Shown here one piece after another: positions 38,923 through 48,409 of a DNA stretch of 64,000 bases (position 1 is its first letter; the number at the start of each line of letters is the position of its first letter). A program made the translations under genes and the position numbers. This stretch comes from Holophagales bacterium (GTDB lineage Bacteria > Acidobacteriota > Thermoanaerobaculia > UBA5066). Location of the stretch: assembly GCA_016716705.1 (NCBI GenBank), contig JADJVF010000019.1, positions 37,761 through 101,760 of the forward strand. The letters run 5' to 3'. The notes beneath the pieces were generated by a model. It did no database searches. It saw only the letters and a list, made by a program, of their open reading frames with translations, and was not told the DNA's origin.

Positions 38923-39803
38923 CGGCCTGCCGACCTCCGCCGCTCGCGCTCCTTGAAGAAGCGGACGAGCGCGCGCTCGTACGGGGCGTCGGTCGAGAGC
39001 GGGATGGAGTCGACGCCCGAGGAGCGGAAGACCTCGACCGGGTCGGGGAAGGGGCGGCCGCGCTTCTGCCACGCGGCGCGGAACGCGGGGTCGCCGGCGT
39101 CGAAGACGCGCGTCAGGCCGGTCTCGGAGTCGCGGAGCCGCACGAGCCCGCGGGCGGGGAGCGCCGTCTCCAGCGGGTCGGTGATCGGCATGGCGACGAC
39201 GTCGTGCCGGCGGCGCAGGATCTTCAGCGGCTTCTCGTAGTCGGCCGCCAGGAAGTCGGAAAGGACGAAGACGACGGAACGCTGCTTGAGGAGCGAGGCG
39301 CCGGTCTTCAGCGCGAGCGCGAGGTCGGTGCGCGTCCCCTTCATCGGCTGGACGAGGACGTCGCGCAGGATGGCGAGGGCGTGGTCGAAGCCCTTGCGCG
39401 GGGGGATGAAGCGTTCGAGGCGGTCGGTGAACAGGAGCGCCCCCACGCGGTCGTTGTTCTTCACGGCCGCGAAGGCGAGGAGGCCGGCGAGCTCGGCCAT
39501 GAGGGCCCGCTTGGTCAGGAAGCGCGAGCCGAAGTCCTGCGAGCGGGAGAGGTCGACGACGAGGAGGGCGGTCAGGTCGCGCTCCTCGACGAACTTCTTC
39601 ACGTGCGGGACGCCGGTGCGGGCCGTGACGTTCCAGTCGATGGCCCGGACGTCGTCGCCCGGGACGTAGGCGCGGACCTCGGAGAACTCCATGCCGCGCC
39701 CGCGGAAGACGGAGTGGTACTCCCCGCCGAGCCCGGCGTCGACGAGCCGGTTCGTCGTGATCCGGATCCTCTGGATCTTCTTGACGATCTCGCGGGGAAG
39801 CAT
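38919..39803 (-). CDS. DUF58 domain protein
   Basis: 294 residues. The DUF58 signature is complete: GEYHSVFRGRGMEFSEVRAYVPGDDVRAIDWNVTAR, then a degenerate VWA-like part (LLVVDLSRSQDF, FVLSDFLAADYEKPL). It always travels with MoxR ATPases and is thought to link them to the Bat VWA proteins. It begins 14 bases after the moxR stop and its TGA overlaps the next ATG. Confidence 0.9.
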   Translation of the reverse strand: MLPREIVKKIQRIRITTNRLVDAGLGGEYHSVFRGRGMEFSEVRAYVPGDDVRAIDWNVTARTGVPHVKKFVEERDLTALLVVDLSRSQDFGSRFLTKRALMAELAGLLAFAAVKNNDRVGALLFTDRLERFIPPRKGFDHALAILRDVLVQPMKGTRTDLALALKTGASLLKQRSVVFVLSDFLAADYEKPLKILRRRHDVVAMPITDPLETALPARGLVRLRDSETGLTRVFDAGDPAFRAAWQKRGRPFPDPVEVFRSSGVDSIPLSTDAPYERALVRFFKERERRRSAGR

Positions 39804-39817
39804 GGCGGAAGGACCTC

Positions 39818-40828
39818 TTAAGGAACTTCGATCCGCTCGAGGATGCGGGAGACGACCTGGTCGCTCGAGACGTTCTCCGCCTCGGCCTCGTACGAGAGGA
39901 GGACCCGGTGCCGCAGGACGTCCGGGGCGACTTCCTTCACGTCCTCGGGAATGACGTAGCCGCGGCCCTGGAGGAAGGCGTGAGCCCGGGCGGTCGAGAG
40001 GAGCGCGAGCGTGGCGCGCGGGGAGGCGCCGTACTGGACGAAGTCGGCGAGCTCGGGCAGGCCGTAGGCCCGCGGCTCGCGGGTGGCCGCGACGAGCTCG
40101 ACGAGGTAGCCCTTGATCCGTTCGTCGGCGTAGAGCTCGCGGACGAGCTTCTGGAGCCCCTCGATCTGGGTCGGCGTCAGGACCGCCCGCACCGAGGCGG
40201 AGGCGGACGACTCGGTGGCGTCCCCCATCCGGTCGAGGATCTGCCGCTCCTCGGCCTTCGTCGGGTAGCCGACCCTGAGCTTCATCAGGAAGCGGTCGAT
40301 CTGCGCCTCGGGAAGCGGGTAGGTCCCTTCCTGCTCGATCGGGTTCTGCGTCGCCAGGACGAGGAACGGCTTCGGGAGGGGCATCGTCTCGTCGCCGATC
40401 GTGACCTGCCGTTCCTGCATCGCCTCGAGGAGGGCCGACTGGACCTTCGCCGGGGCGCGGTTGATCTCGTCGGCGAGGACGATGTGGGCGAAGACCGGCC
40501 CGCGCCGCGCCACGAACTCCTGGGTCTTGGGATTGAAGACGAGCGTGCCGATCAGGTCGGCCGGCAGGAGGTCGGGGGTGAACTGGATGCGGGAGAAGCT
40601 CGCGTCGAGCCCGCGGGCGAGCGTCCGGACGGCGAGCGTCTTGGCGAGGCCCGGGACCCCCTCGAGGAGGACGTGGCCGTCGGCCAGGAGGCCGATGACG
40701 AGCCGCTCGACCATCTTCGGCTGGCCGACGATGACCTTGCGCACCTCGGCGAGGAGGGCGGAGACGGCGAGGGAGCTTTCCCGGATTCTCTCGGTGAGGG
40801 CGGCCGTGTCGGTTGGGTTGATGCTCAT
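39818..40828 (-). CDS. MoxR-family AAA+ ATPase
   Basis: 336 residues. Walker A GVPGLAKT, Walker B IVLADEINRAP, sensor 1 LVLATQNPIEQEGTYPLPEAQIDRF, and the C-terminal MoxR lid (YGASPRATLALLSTARAHA). MoxR proteins act as chaperones that activate VWA-domain complexes. It is the first gene of the operon moxR, DUF58, DUF4381-like, batA, batB-C, batD, GGDEF. Upstream (40829-40979) is the divergent gap that must carry its promoter; I see no clear -35/-10 pair there. Confidence 0.92.
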   Translation of the reverse strand: MSINPTDTAALTERIRESSLAVSALLAEVRKVIVGQPKMVERLVIGLLADGHVLLEGVPGLAKTLAVRTLARGLDASFSRIQFTPDLLPADLIGTLVFNPKTQEFVARRGPVFAHIVLADEINRAPAKVQSALLEAMQERQVTIGDETMPLPKPFLVLATQNPIEQEGTYPLPEAQIDRFLMKLRVGYPTKAEERQILDRMGDATESSASASVRAVLTPTQIEGLQKLVRELYADERIKGYLVELVAATREPRAYGLPELADFVQYGASPRATLALLSTARAHAFLQGRGYVIPEDVKEVAPDVLRHRVLLSYEAEAENVSSDQVVSRILERIEVP

Positions 40829-40979
40829 CGTTCCTCGGGGCGCGTCAAAGGGACGCGCGGACGGACGTTAGACGGGCGGCGCGCTGCCGTTTCGGCGCGT
40901 CAGCGACGACACCCGACCTGTCAGAGCAACGTCGATGCCGCGACGATCCGGCGCGGTCTCGGCTATCCTCGCCCGTCCG

Positions 40980-41381
40980 ATGCGCCGGCCCCCTCCCCAC
41001 CTCGCCGCCGCGACGCTCCTCCTCCTCGTGCTCCTCCTGCCGGACCCGGCCGAAGGAAAGGCGACGAAGAAGAAGAAGTCCCGAAGCCCCGCCAGGACCC
41101 CCACCGCGCGGCCCTACTACGGCCCGCCGGCGCCGACGCCGGAGCCGTACCTGCGCGCCGCCGGGGCCTGCATGGAGTTCACGCCCGGGCAGTACCTCGT
41201 CCTGGCGGAAGTCGGCGCGACCGGTCGCGTCTTTCGGCTCGACGCCGACACGCGGGTCGAGGCCGACGTTCGAAAGGGCTCCCGGGTGAGGGTTCTCTAC
41301 GTCGACGGCCCCGAAGGGCCGGTCGCACGGAAGATCCTGCCGGGCCCGGCTGCGGCGACCCCGCCGCCGCGCACGCCGTAG
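40980..41381 (+). CDS. Small exported basic protein, unknown function
   Basis: 133 residues. A signal peptide (MRRPPPHLAAATLLLLVLLL...) precedes a Lys-rich stretch (KATKKKKSRS), a Pro-rich linker, and a small beta-rich domain (GRVFRLDADTRVEADVRKGSRVRVLYVDG) that looks like an OB- or SH3-like fold. I know no family with a role. ATG 40980 is preferred over 40935 because it starts directly at the signal peptide. It is convergent with trxA. Confidence 0.6.
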   Translation: MRRPPPHLAAATLLLLVLLLPDPAEGKATKKKKSRSPARTPTARPYYGPPAPTPEPYLRAAGACMEFTPGQYLVLAEVGATGRVFRLDADTRVEADVRKGSRVRVLYVDGPEGPVARKILPGPAAATPPPRTP

Positions 41382-41401
41382 CGGTAACGCCCCGGAAACG
41401 C

Positions 41402-41429
41402 TGCGGGCCCGCCCCCGGGCAGGCCCGCA
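41402..41429. terminator. Hairpin between convergent genes
   Basis: TGCGGGCC pairs with GGCCCGCA around a twelve-base loop, exactly between two convergent stops (41381 and 41437). No T-run follows on either strand, so termination strength is unclear. Confidence 0.4.
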
Positions 41430-41436
41430 CGCGGAA

Positions 41437-41766
41437 TCAGGCGACGTACTGCTGGAACTTCTGCTCGAGGGCGGCCTGGGAGGCGAAGCCGATGACGCGC
41501 TCGACCACGACGCCGTCCTTGAAGAGCATCAGCGTCGGGATCGACATGATGCTGTACTTCTCGGCGATCGAGGGGTGGTCGTCGACGTTGACCTTGCCGA
41601 CCTTGACCGTCTCGCCCCACTTTCCGGACAGGGCCTCGACGACCGGGGCCACCTGCCGGCACGGGCCGCACCAGACGGCCCAGAAGTCGACGAGGACCGG
41701 CTTGTCGCTCTTGAGCACCACCTGGTCGAAGTTCGCGGCCGTGAACTCCTGAACGTTTCCTGCCAT
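41437..41766 (-). CDS. trxA: Thioredoxin
   Basis: 109 residues, full canonical thioredoxin: VLVDFWAVWCGPCRQVAP with the CGPC pair, the buried Asp in the preceding strand, and cis-Pro in SIMSIPTLMLF. It is a cytoplasmic disulfide reductase. ATG 41766 follows AGAGAGGA. It is divergent from rsmA, with 74 bases between the starts. Confidence 0.96.
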   Translation of the reverse strand: MAGNVQEFTAANFDQVVLKSDKPVLVDFWAVWCGPCRQVAPVVEALSGKWGETVKVGKVNVDDHPSIAEKYSIMSIPTLMLFKDGVVVERVIGFASQAALEQKFQQYVA

Positions 41767-41840
41767 ATGGGTTCCTCTCTCTGGGAAGCGTGGCGGCGCC
41801 CCTGCGGGCGCCGGCCGGGGGGCATGGTAGGTTGGCACTC

Positions 41841-42650
41841 GTGAGACCGTCAAGGAGACCCCGGCTCGGCCAGAACTTCCTGTCGAGCCCCCGGACGGCG
41901 GGGCGGATCGTCGATGCTCTCGCCGCCGAGCCGGCCAGCTGGGTCCTCGAGATCGGTCCCGGCCGCGGTGCCCTCACCCGGCCGCTGCTGTCGCGCGGGA
42001 TCCGCGTCCTCGCGGTGGAGATCGACGGACGCCTCGCCGAGCGGCTGACCGCGGAGCTCGGTTGCGATTCGCTTCGGGTCATCGAGGCGGACGCCCTCCG
42101 CTTCGATCCGGCGGCCGCGCTCGTCGAGGCCGGCGCCGTGCCGCCGGTCCCGCTGGTCGCGAACCTCCCATACGAGTCGGCGACCCCGATGGTCCGCGCC
42201 TTCGCCCGCCGGCCGGACCTCTTCTCGCGGCTCGTGGTGATGGTCCAGCGCGAGGTGGCGGAGCGGATCTGCGGCCGCCCCGGAGACGACGGGTACGGCT
42301 TCCTCTCTGTCGACATCGCGCTGCACGCGAAGGCGAGGCGCCTCTTCGACGTCCCGCCGGGGGACTTCACTCCCCGGCCAAAAGTCGTCTCCTCCGTGGT
42401 CGAGCTCGTCCCGGCTGCAGCCCCGGACGGGGCCGCGGCGGCGATTGCCGTCGCGTCGGCCGGCTTCGGCGTGCGGCGCAAGACCCTTACGAATGCACTG
42501 GGTGCGGCGTGGGGGCGCGAGGCCGCCGCGGCGGCGGTGGCCGAGGCCGGGCTCTCCCCGACGGCACGTGCGGAGGAGCTCGGGCCGGAGGTGTTCCTCT
42601 CGCTGGCGCGCCTCCTCGGGCCGCGCCCGGGGGCCGCGCCGGCCCGCTGA
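41841..42650 (+). CDS. rsmA: 16S rRNA (adenine1518/1519-N6) dimethyltransferase
   Basis: 269 residues. RsmA/KsgA dimethylates two adenines near the 3' end of 16S rRNA. Motifs: RLGQNFLSSP, SAM loop LEIGPGRGALTRPL, acidic VEIDGRL, catalytic NLPYESATP, and VVMVQREVAERI. Start GTG 41841, since VRPSRRPRLGQNFL matches the family start. It heads a plus-strand housekeeping run with uppP and ftsK. Confidence 0.94.
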   Translation: MRPSRRPRLGQNFLSSPRTAGRIVDALAAEPASWVLEIGPGRGALTRPLLSRGIRVLAVEIDGRLAERLTAELGCDSLRVIEADALRFDPAAALVEAGAVPPVPLVANLPYESATPMVRAFARRPDLFSRLVVMVQREVAERICGRPGDDGYGFLSVDIALHAKARRLFDVPPGDFTPRPKVVSSVVELVPAAAPDGAAAAIAVASAGFGVRRKTLTNALGAAWGREAAAAAVAEAGLSPTARAEELGPEVFLSLARLLGPRPGAAPAR

Positions 42651-42689
42651 CGGCGCAGGGCACAGCCCTCCGCCTGCTAGACTTGGTCG

Positions 42690-43526
42690 ATGTCGGTCAC
42701 GTTCTGGCAGGCGATCCTGCTGGGGGCCTTGCAGGGTCTGACCGAGTTCCTGCCGGTCTCCTCGAGCGCCCACCTCATCCTCGCCCAGAGGTTGCTGCCG
42801 GGCTTCTCGCAGCCCGGAATCCTCTTCGACGTGATGCTCCACGTCGGGACGCTCGTCGCCGTCGTCGCCTATTTTCGGGGGAGGATCGTCGGACTCCTGC
42901 GCGACGCCGTGTCGCCCGACCCGGCGGCGCGGCGAGCGGCCTGGAGGATGGCGCTCCTTCTCGCGGTCTCCGTCGGGCTCACGGGAGCCGTGACGCTGCC
43001 GCTGAAGAGACTCGCTCTGGAGGGGATGGACGACCTCCCGCGGATCGGCCTCGCCCTCCTCGCGACGTCGGCTCTCCTCGCCGCAGCGCAGATCGTAGGC
43101 TCGCGGCGCGGCGACGGAGGGCGCACGCTCGAGGAGATGCGTCTCTCCGACGCCGCTGTCATCGGCGCCTTTCAGTCGCTCTCGGCCATCTTCCACGGCC
43201 TCTCGCGTTCGGGGAACACGATCACGATGGGCCTCTTCTCCGGCCTCTCGCGCCGCGCGGCGGCCGAGTATTCGTTTCTCCTCTCCGTCCCGACGATTCT
43301 CGCCGCGGCCCTCGTCGAGAACGTCAGCGAGTACCGCGAGACCGGACACCTCGTGACGTCCGGCAGTCACTTCGGCGTCTACGCCCTGGGGATGGCGACC
43401 GCCGCCGTCGTCGGCTACTTCGCCGTCGCCGCCCTCCTGCGCCTCGTCGTCGCCATGAAGCTCCAGCCGTTCATCATCTACACCGCGCTCCTCGGCACCG
43501 CGGTCCTCCTCGCGGGCCTCCTCTGA
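42690..43526 (+). CDS. uppP: Undecaprenyl-diphosphatase
   Basis: 278-residue polytopic membrane enzyme of the BacA/UppP family that recycles undecaprenyl pyrophosphate for cell-wall and glycan synthesis. Signatures: GALQGLTEFLPVSSSAHL near the N-terminus, and FHGLSRSGNTITMGLFSGL with the catalytic Ser/Arg region. Six or more hydrophobic segments are visible. ATG 42690 lies 39 bases after rsmA. Confidence 0.95.
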   Translation: MSVTFWQAILLGALQGLTEFLPVSSSAHLILAQRLLPGFSQPGILFDVMLHVGTLVAVVAYFRGRIVGLLRDAVSPDPAARRAAWRMALLLAVSVGLTGAVTLPLKRLALEGMDDLPRIGLALLATSALLAAAQIVGSRRGDGGRTLEEMRLSDAAVIGAFQSLSAIFHGLSRSGNTITMGLFSGLSRRAAAEYSFLLSVPTILAAALVENVSEYRETGHLVTSGSHFGVYALGMATAAVVGYFAVAALLRLVVAMKLQPFIIYTALLGTAVLLAGLL

Positions 43527-43531
43527 CGCCA

Positions 43532-46000
43532 ATGGCCGAAAGCTCCCGGACGCCCGAAGTCCCGCACCGCCGGCGCGACGAGTTCCTCGGCATCCTCGTC
43601 CTGGCGGCCGGTCTCCTTCTCCTCGCGTCGCTCTTCTCCTACGACCCGAACGACCCGTCGATCTTCTCGTCCGTCGCCGACCCCGACGCCCGTCCGGGAA
43701 ACTGGGCCGGGCGCGTCGGCGCCTCCTTCGCCGACGCGGCGCTCCAGTTCTTCGGTTTCGCCGCGTTCGCCCTGCCGATCGTCGTCCTCGGCCTCGGTGT
43801 CGCGCGGTTCCGCTCCCGTACCGTCGGGGCCTGGGGGACGAAGGCGCTCGGTGTCCTCGTAGTCCTCCTCACCAGCGCGCCCCTCCTCCACCTCGCCCTC
43901 GGACGCCCGCAACTCTTCGGGGGGAGCCTGGGCGCCGGCGGCTTCGTGGGCGACGTCCTCGCGGGGGCGCTCGTCGCCGGCCTCAACCCGCCCGGCGCGG
44001 TCATCGCGCTCTCGGCCGGGCTCCTCATCGGTGTCCTCCTCGTCGCCTCGCTCTCTCTCGGAGAGGCGGTCCGCGGCACGGCCCTGCGCACCACGGCGAG
44101 GATCGCGGCCTGGAAGGTCGACCGCGAGAAGGCGAGACAGGTCGAGGAGAAGGAGCGGACGCGACGGGCGGTGGTCCAGAAACACCTCGAGAGAGCGCGA
44201 GAGGCTCCGCCGGTCGAGGACGAAGAAGAGGAAGCGGGCGGGGAAGTCGTCACGATCCCCTCCCTCGCGACGCTCCGGGTCCGCGAACGGAGCGGCTCGG
44301 GACAGTTCTCCATTCGTCGCACGGCGGGGTCTGCGGTCGCTTCCGGGACCGAAGGGGACGCATCGACGGACTCCCCGCCGCCGTCGGCGCCGGTGCGCCC
44401 GGTCACGGTGTCGCGCCCCGCGCAGCTGAAGAAGGTGGAGCCGCCGCCCCAGCGGGTCCTCCCGTTCCCCTCCCCCAAGGAATCGAACGGCTGGATCTTC
44501 CCTCCCGAGAAGCTCCTTCGCTCCGCCGTGAAGCGGGACCGGGAGAAGTCGCGCGAGGAGTTCCAGCAGACGATGGAGCTCATCGCCGCCAAGTGCCTCG
44601 AGTTCGGGGTCGAGGGCGTCGTCGACAGCTACCGGCCCGGCCCGGTCGTCACGACCTACGAGTTCAAGCCCTCGGCGGGCGTCAAGGTGGCGCAGGTGTC
44701 CGGCCTCGAGAACGACCTCGCCCTCGCGCTCGCGGCCGAGAAGGTCCGCATCGAGCGGATCCCGGGCCGGGCCGCGATCGGCATCGAGGTGCCGAACCGG
44801 AACCGCGACCTCATCTCGCTGCGCGAGGTGATCGAGAGCGAGAAGTTCAAGAGGTCCCCTTCGCTCCTGACGATCGCCCTCGGCATCGACGTCGAGGGGA
44901 ATCCCGTCGTCGCCGACCTCGCGCGGATGCCCCACCTCCTCGTCGCCGGCATGACGGGCGCCGGCAAGAGCGTCGGCGTGAACGGGATGATCACGTCGAT
45001 CCTCTACAAGGCGCGCCCCGACGAGGTGAAGTTCATCTTCGTCGACCCGAAGATGAACGACATGAAGGACTACGACGACCTGCCGCACCTCCTCGTGCCG
45101 GTCGTCGTCGACCCGAAGAAGGCGGCGAACGCCCTGAAGTGGGCCGTGGACGAGATGGAAGGGCGCTACAAGCTCCTCTCCGAGTGGCCCGGCGTCCGCA
45201 ACATCGAGCAGTACAACGCGGCGATCCGCGACCCCGAGGCCCTCGCCGAGGTGAGGGAAAAGATCGGGGAGAAGCTGAAAGCCGACGGGCCCGACGGCAC
45301 CATCTCGCCGATGCCCTACATCGTCGTCGTCATCGACGAGCTGGCCGACCTGATGATGACCGCACCGAAAGACATCGAGGAATCGGTCGCCCGGCTCGCC
45401 CAGAAGGCGCGCGCCGTCGGCATTCACCTCATCCTCGCGACGCAGCGCCCCTCGGTCGACGTCATCACCGGGACGATCAAGGCGAACCTCCCCTGCCGCA
45501 TCGCCTACACCACCCGGACGAAGATCGACGCGCGGACGATCCTCGACGCCACCGGCGCCGAGGCGCTCCTCCTGATGGGGGACATGCTCTTCCTCCCGCC
45601 CGGGACGTCGTACCTGCAGCGCGTCCACGGCGGCTACGTGTCGGGCGAGGAGATCAAGGACATCTGCCGCTTCCTGAAGAAGCAGGCCAAGCCGGTCTAC
45701 GACGAGTCCGTCACGGCCGAGCGGGAGCCCGTGATGGAAGCCGGCGGCCGGGGCGGAAAGGCGAACCCGGACGACGCCGACCCGATGTACGAGCAGGCGG
45801 CGCGCCTCGTCGTCCGAGAGCGGATGGCCTCGATCTCGTTCCTCCAGCGGAGGCTCGAGATCGGCTTCTCCCGCGCGGGCAAGCTCATCGACATGATGCA
45901 GCGCGACGGCATCGTCGGTCCTCCGAGCGGCGGCGCCAAGAGCCGCGAGGTGCTGATGCCGCCCGACTACTACGACGACGTCGATCGCCAGCCGCGCTGA
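43532..46000 (+). CDS. ftsK: DNA translocase FtsK/SpoIIIE
   Basis: 822 residues. Four membrane helices within the first 185 residues, a charged linker (about 190-330), then alpha and beta motor domains with Walker A GMTGAGKSVGVN and Walker B YIVVVIDELADLMM. A complete C-terminal gamma winged helix (ASISFLQRRLEIGFSRAGKLID) reads chromosome polarity. It segregates chromosome dimers at the septum. It begins five bases past the uppP stop. Confidence 0.96.
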   Translation: MAESSRTPEVPHRRRDEFLGILVLAAGLLLLASLFSYDPNDPSIFSSVADPDARPGNWAGRVGASFADAALQFFGFAAFALPIVVLGLGVARFRSRTVGAWGTKALGVLVVLLTSAPLLHLALGRPQLFGGSLGAGGFVGDVLAGALVAGLNPPGAVIALSAGLLIGVLLVASLSLGEAVRGTALRTTARIAAWKVDREKARQVEEKERTRRAVVQKHLERAREAPPVEDEEEEAGGEVVTIPSLATLRVRERSGSGQFSIRRTAGSAVASGTEGDASTDSPPPSAPVRPVTVSRPAQLKKVEPPPQRVLPFPSPKESNGWIFPPEKLLRSAVKRDREKSREEFQQTMELIAAKCLEFGVEGVVDSYRPGPVVTTYEFKPSAGVKVAQVSGLENDLALALAAEKVRIERIPGRAAIGIEVPNRNRDLISLREVIESEKFKRSPSLLTIALGIDVEGNPVVADLARMPHLLVAGMTGAGKSVGVNGMITSILYKARPDEVKFIFVDPKMNDMKDYDDLPHLLVPVVVDPKKAANALKWAVDEMEGRYKLLSEWPGVRNIEQYNAAIRDPEALAEVREKIGEKLKADGPDGTISPMPYIVVVIDELADLMMTAPKDIEESVARLAQKARAVGIHLILATQRPSVDVITGTIKANLPCRIAYTTRTKIDARTILDATGAEALLLMGDMLFLPPGTSYLQRVHGGYVSGEEIKDICRFLKKQAKPVYDESVTAEREPVMEAGGRGGKANPDDADPMYEQAARLVVRERMASISFLQRRLEIGFSRAGKLIDMMQRDGIVGPPSGGAKSREVLMPPDYYDDVDRQPR

Positions 46001-46019
46001 GGCGCCGATCCGGACCGGC

Positions 46020-46945
46020 ATGCGCATCGTCTTCTTCGGCTCCCCCGATTTCGCCGTTCCTTCGCTCGAGGCCCTCGTTGCCGCGGGACACGACGTCGTC
46101 CTCGCCGTCTCGCAGCCGGCGAAGCCGGTGGGGCGGTCGGCCGAAGTCGCCGACCCTCCGCTCGCGCGGCGCGCCCGCGAGCTCGCGATTCCGGTGTTCC
46201 AGCCGCCGACGCTGAAGGACGAAGAGGCCGTCGCGCGTCTCGCGGGGCGGCAGCGGACGTTTTCGTCGTCGTCGCGTACGGGAAGATCCTCGCGCAGCGC
46301 GTCCTCGACCTGCCGCGCCTCGGCTGCGTGAACGTCCACGGCTCGGTTCTGCCGCGCTGGCGCGGCGCCTCGCCCGTCCAGGCGGCGCTGCTCGCGGGAG
46401 ATGCGGAGACGGGCGTCTCGATCATGCGGATGGAGGCGGGGATGGACACGGGTCCGGTCTACGCGGTCTCCCGGACGCCGATCGGCGCGGACGAGGACGC
46501 CGGAACGCTCTCCACGCGGCTCGCCAGGGACGGCGCGGCGCTCCTCGTCGACACGCTTCCGCGGATCGCTGCGGGCGAAGCCGAGGGGGTTCGCCAGGAC
46601 GACGCGCTCGCAACCATCTGCCCGAAGATCCGCCGCGAGGACGGCCGAGCCGATTTCGCCCGACCCGCCATCGACCTCGTCCGCCGGCTCCGCGCCTTCA
46701 CCCCGTGGCCCGGCCTCTTCGCGTTCCGGGGCGGACGACGGGTCAAGCTCCTGGCGGCCCGCGAGGTGGAAGGCCGGGCGGGGGTCGCGCCGGGCGAGAT
46801 CCTGGCGGCCGGAGACGAGATCGTCCTCGCGTGCGGCACGGGGGCGCTCTCGGTGACGCGCCTTCAGGCCGAGGGGAGAAAGCCCCTCGACGCCAGGGCG
46901 TTCTCGCGGGGAGAGCGGGTCGTGCCGGGAGAGAGCTGGGCGTGA
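46020..46945 (+). CDS. fmt: Methionyl-tRNA formyltransferase (frameshifted)
   Basis: About 308 residues. It formylates initiator Met-tRNA using 10-formyl-THF. N-terminus RIVFFGSPDFAVPSLEAL; catalytic region VNVHGSVLPRWRGASPVQAALLAGD; C-terminal OB-like domain ending GERVVPGESWA. The frame changes near 46250: after RLAGRQR the sequence fits as ADVFVVVAYGKILAQ in the next frame. A broken fmt beside intact rsmB and ftsK points to a base-calling indel. The TGA overlaps the rsmB GTG. Confidence 0.85.
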
Positions 46946-48300
46946 CCTCCCTCCGATCGCTCGCCGTCGAGATCCTCGTGCGGGTCGAGCGGGACCGCGC
47001 CTTCGCCGCACCCCTCCTCGCCGCGCGCGAAGTGAGCCTTGCGCCGCGAGACCGGCCGCTCCTGCGCACGATCGTCCGGTCGGTCCTGAGGAACCGCTCT
47101 CTCCTCGACCACGTTCTCTCCCGGAGCCTCTCGCGCCCGCTCGAAGGGCTCGACCCGGACGTCCGCGCCGCCCTCCGCGCGGGGGCCGCGCAGCTTCTCC
47201 TCCTCGACCGGATCCCGGCGCACGCGGCCGTGAGCGAGACGGTCGAGGCCATCTCGACGCGTTCGGCCAGAGCCGCGGGGCTCGTCAACGCCGTCCTCCG
47301 CCGCGTGACCCGGGAGGCGAAGCCGCCGCGGATCGTCCTGCCGCCCGGGACCGATCCGGTCGTGCGGTTGTCGCTCGAGACCTCGCACCCCGAGTGGCTC
47401 GTGCGGCGCTGGATCGCGGACCTCGGGCTCGCCGCCACCGGGGCGGCACTCCGCGTCGACGACGAGGACGCGCCGGTCGACGTCCTTCTCGACCCGCGGG
47501 GAGAGGACGTGGAACGGCTCCGCGAGCGCCTCCGCGAGGAAGGCCTCGAGGGGGAGCCGTCTCCCTGGGCGCCGCTGGCTCTCACCCTCTCCTCGCCGGC
47601 GGCAGGAAGTCACCCGGCCATCGCGTCGGGGCGCCTCGCGGTCGTCGACGTCGCGGCGCAGGCGATGTGCGAGCTCGTCGAGGCGGCGGACGTCGTCGTC
47701 GACCTGGCGGCCGCACCGGGCGGAAAGACGCGGACCCTTCTCGCCCGCGGGAAGGCGAGACGCGTCGTCGCCCTCGAACGCAACCCCACGCGATCGCGCC
47801 GGCTCGCCGCCGGCCTTCTCGCGTCCGGGCGACGGGACGAGGTCCTCGTCGTCCGCGCCGACTCGTCGCGCCCGCCGCTACAGCGCGGTGCGTTCCGGTC
47901 CGTCCTTCTCGACGCCCCCTGCTCGGGGACGGGAACGCTCCGGAAGAACCCGGAGATTCGCTGGCGCCTCTCGCCGGACGATCTCCCGGCGCTCGCCCGC
48001 GTGCAGCAGGCGCTCCTTCACGCTGCGCTGGACCTCTGCGCGCCCGGAGGGAGCGTGGTCTACGTGACGTGCTCCCTGGAGCCGGAAGAGAACGAGGGCG
48101 TCGTCGCGGCCGTCCTGTCCGCTCGCGCGGACGCAGCGCCGGAGCGTCCCGGCGACGACGCGCTCCCCGCGCCGCTTCGGGCTGCCCTTGCGGCCGGACG
48201 GGTTCTTCAGGGTCCCTCCGGGCGCCTCGAACGACGGTTTCTCGGCCGTCGTCCTCCGAAAGCGCGGAGGGAACCGCTGATCACGCGGCTTTTCCGTTGA
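46942..48300 (+). CDS. rsmB: 16S rRNA (cytosine967-C5)-methyltransferase
   Basis: 452 residues. An N-terminal NusB-like helical domain (AVEILVRVERDRAFAAPLL, AVSETVEAI) precedes a Rossmann methyltransferase: SAM loop DLAAAPGGKT, the DAPCSGTGTLRKNPEIRW motif and the catalytic VTCSLEPEENEGVV. GTG 46942 overlaps the fmt stop (GTGA), the usual fmt-rsmB (sun) pairing. The final stop lies inside the -35 box of the next promoter. Confidence 0.93.
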   Translation: MTSLRSLAVEILVRVERDRAFAAPLLAAREVSLAPRDRPLLRTIVRSVLRNRSLLDHVLSRSLSRPLEGLDPDVRAALRAGAAQLLLLDRIPAHAAVSETVEAISTRSARAAGLVNAVLRRVTREAKPPRIVLPPGTDPVVRLSLETSHPEWLVRRWIADLGLAATGAALRVDDEDAPVDVLLDPRGEDVERLRERLREEGLEGEPSPWAPLALTLSSPAAGSHPAIASGRLAVVDVAAQAMCELVEAADVVVDLAAAPGGKTRTLLARGKARRVVALERNPTRSRRLAAGLLASGRRDEVLVVRADSSRPPLQRGAFRSVLLDAPCSGTGTLRKNPEIRWRLSPDDLPALARVQQALLHAALDLCAPGGSVVYVTCSLEPEENEGVVAAVLSARADAAPERPGDDALPAPLRAALAAGRVLQGPSGRLERRFLGRRPPKARREPLITRLFR

Positions 48301-48325
48301 CAAGGTGCGGATGGAATCCTACATT
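48297..48325 (+). promoter_or_regulatory. Promoter of the HU gene
   Basis: TTGACA at 48297-48302, a perfect -35 box, is followed after 17 bases by TACATT at 48320-48325 as -10. Transcription would start near 48332, leaving a leader of about 80 bases before the HU start with its strong AGAGGAGG. Confidence 0.65.
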
Positions 48326-48409
48326 TCAGCCGTTCGAACAAACGTGACGCTTTCTGGGGCGTAGACCCGGAGCAAGCACGACAGAGAGAGAAAGAGGAGG
48401 AATCCGCAC

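Noticed and set aside
43478..47011. A minus-strand open frame of about 1180 codons opposite ftsK and fmt
   Set aside because: It runs across two unrelated real genes on the other strand and has no recognisable motif.
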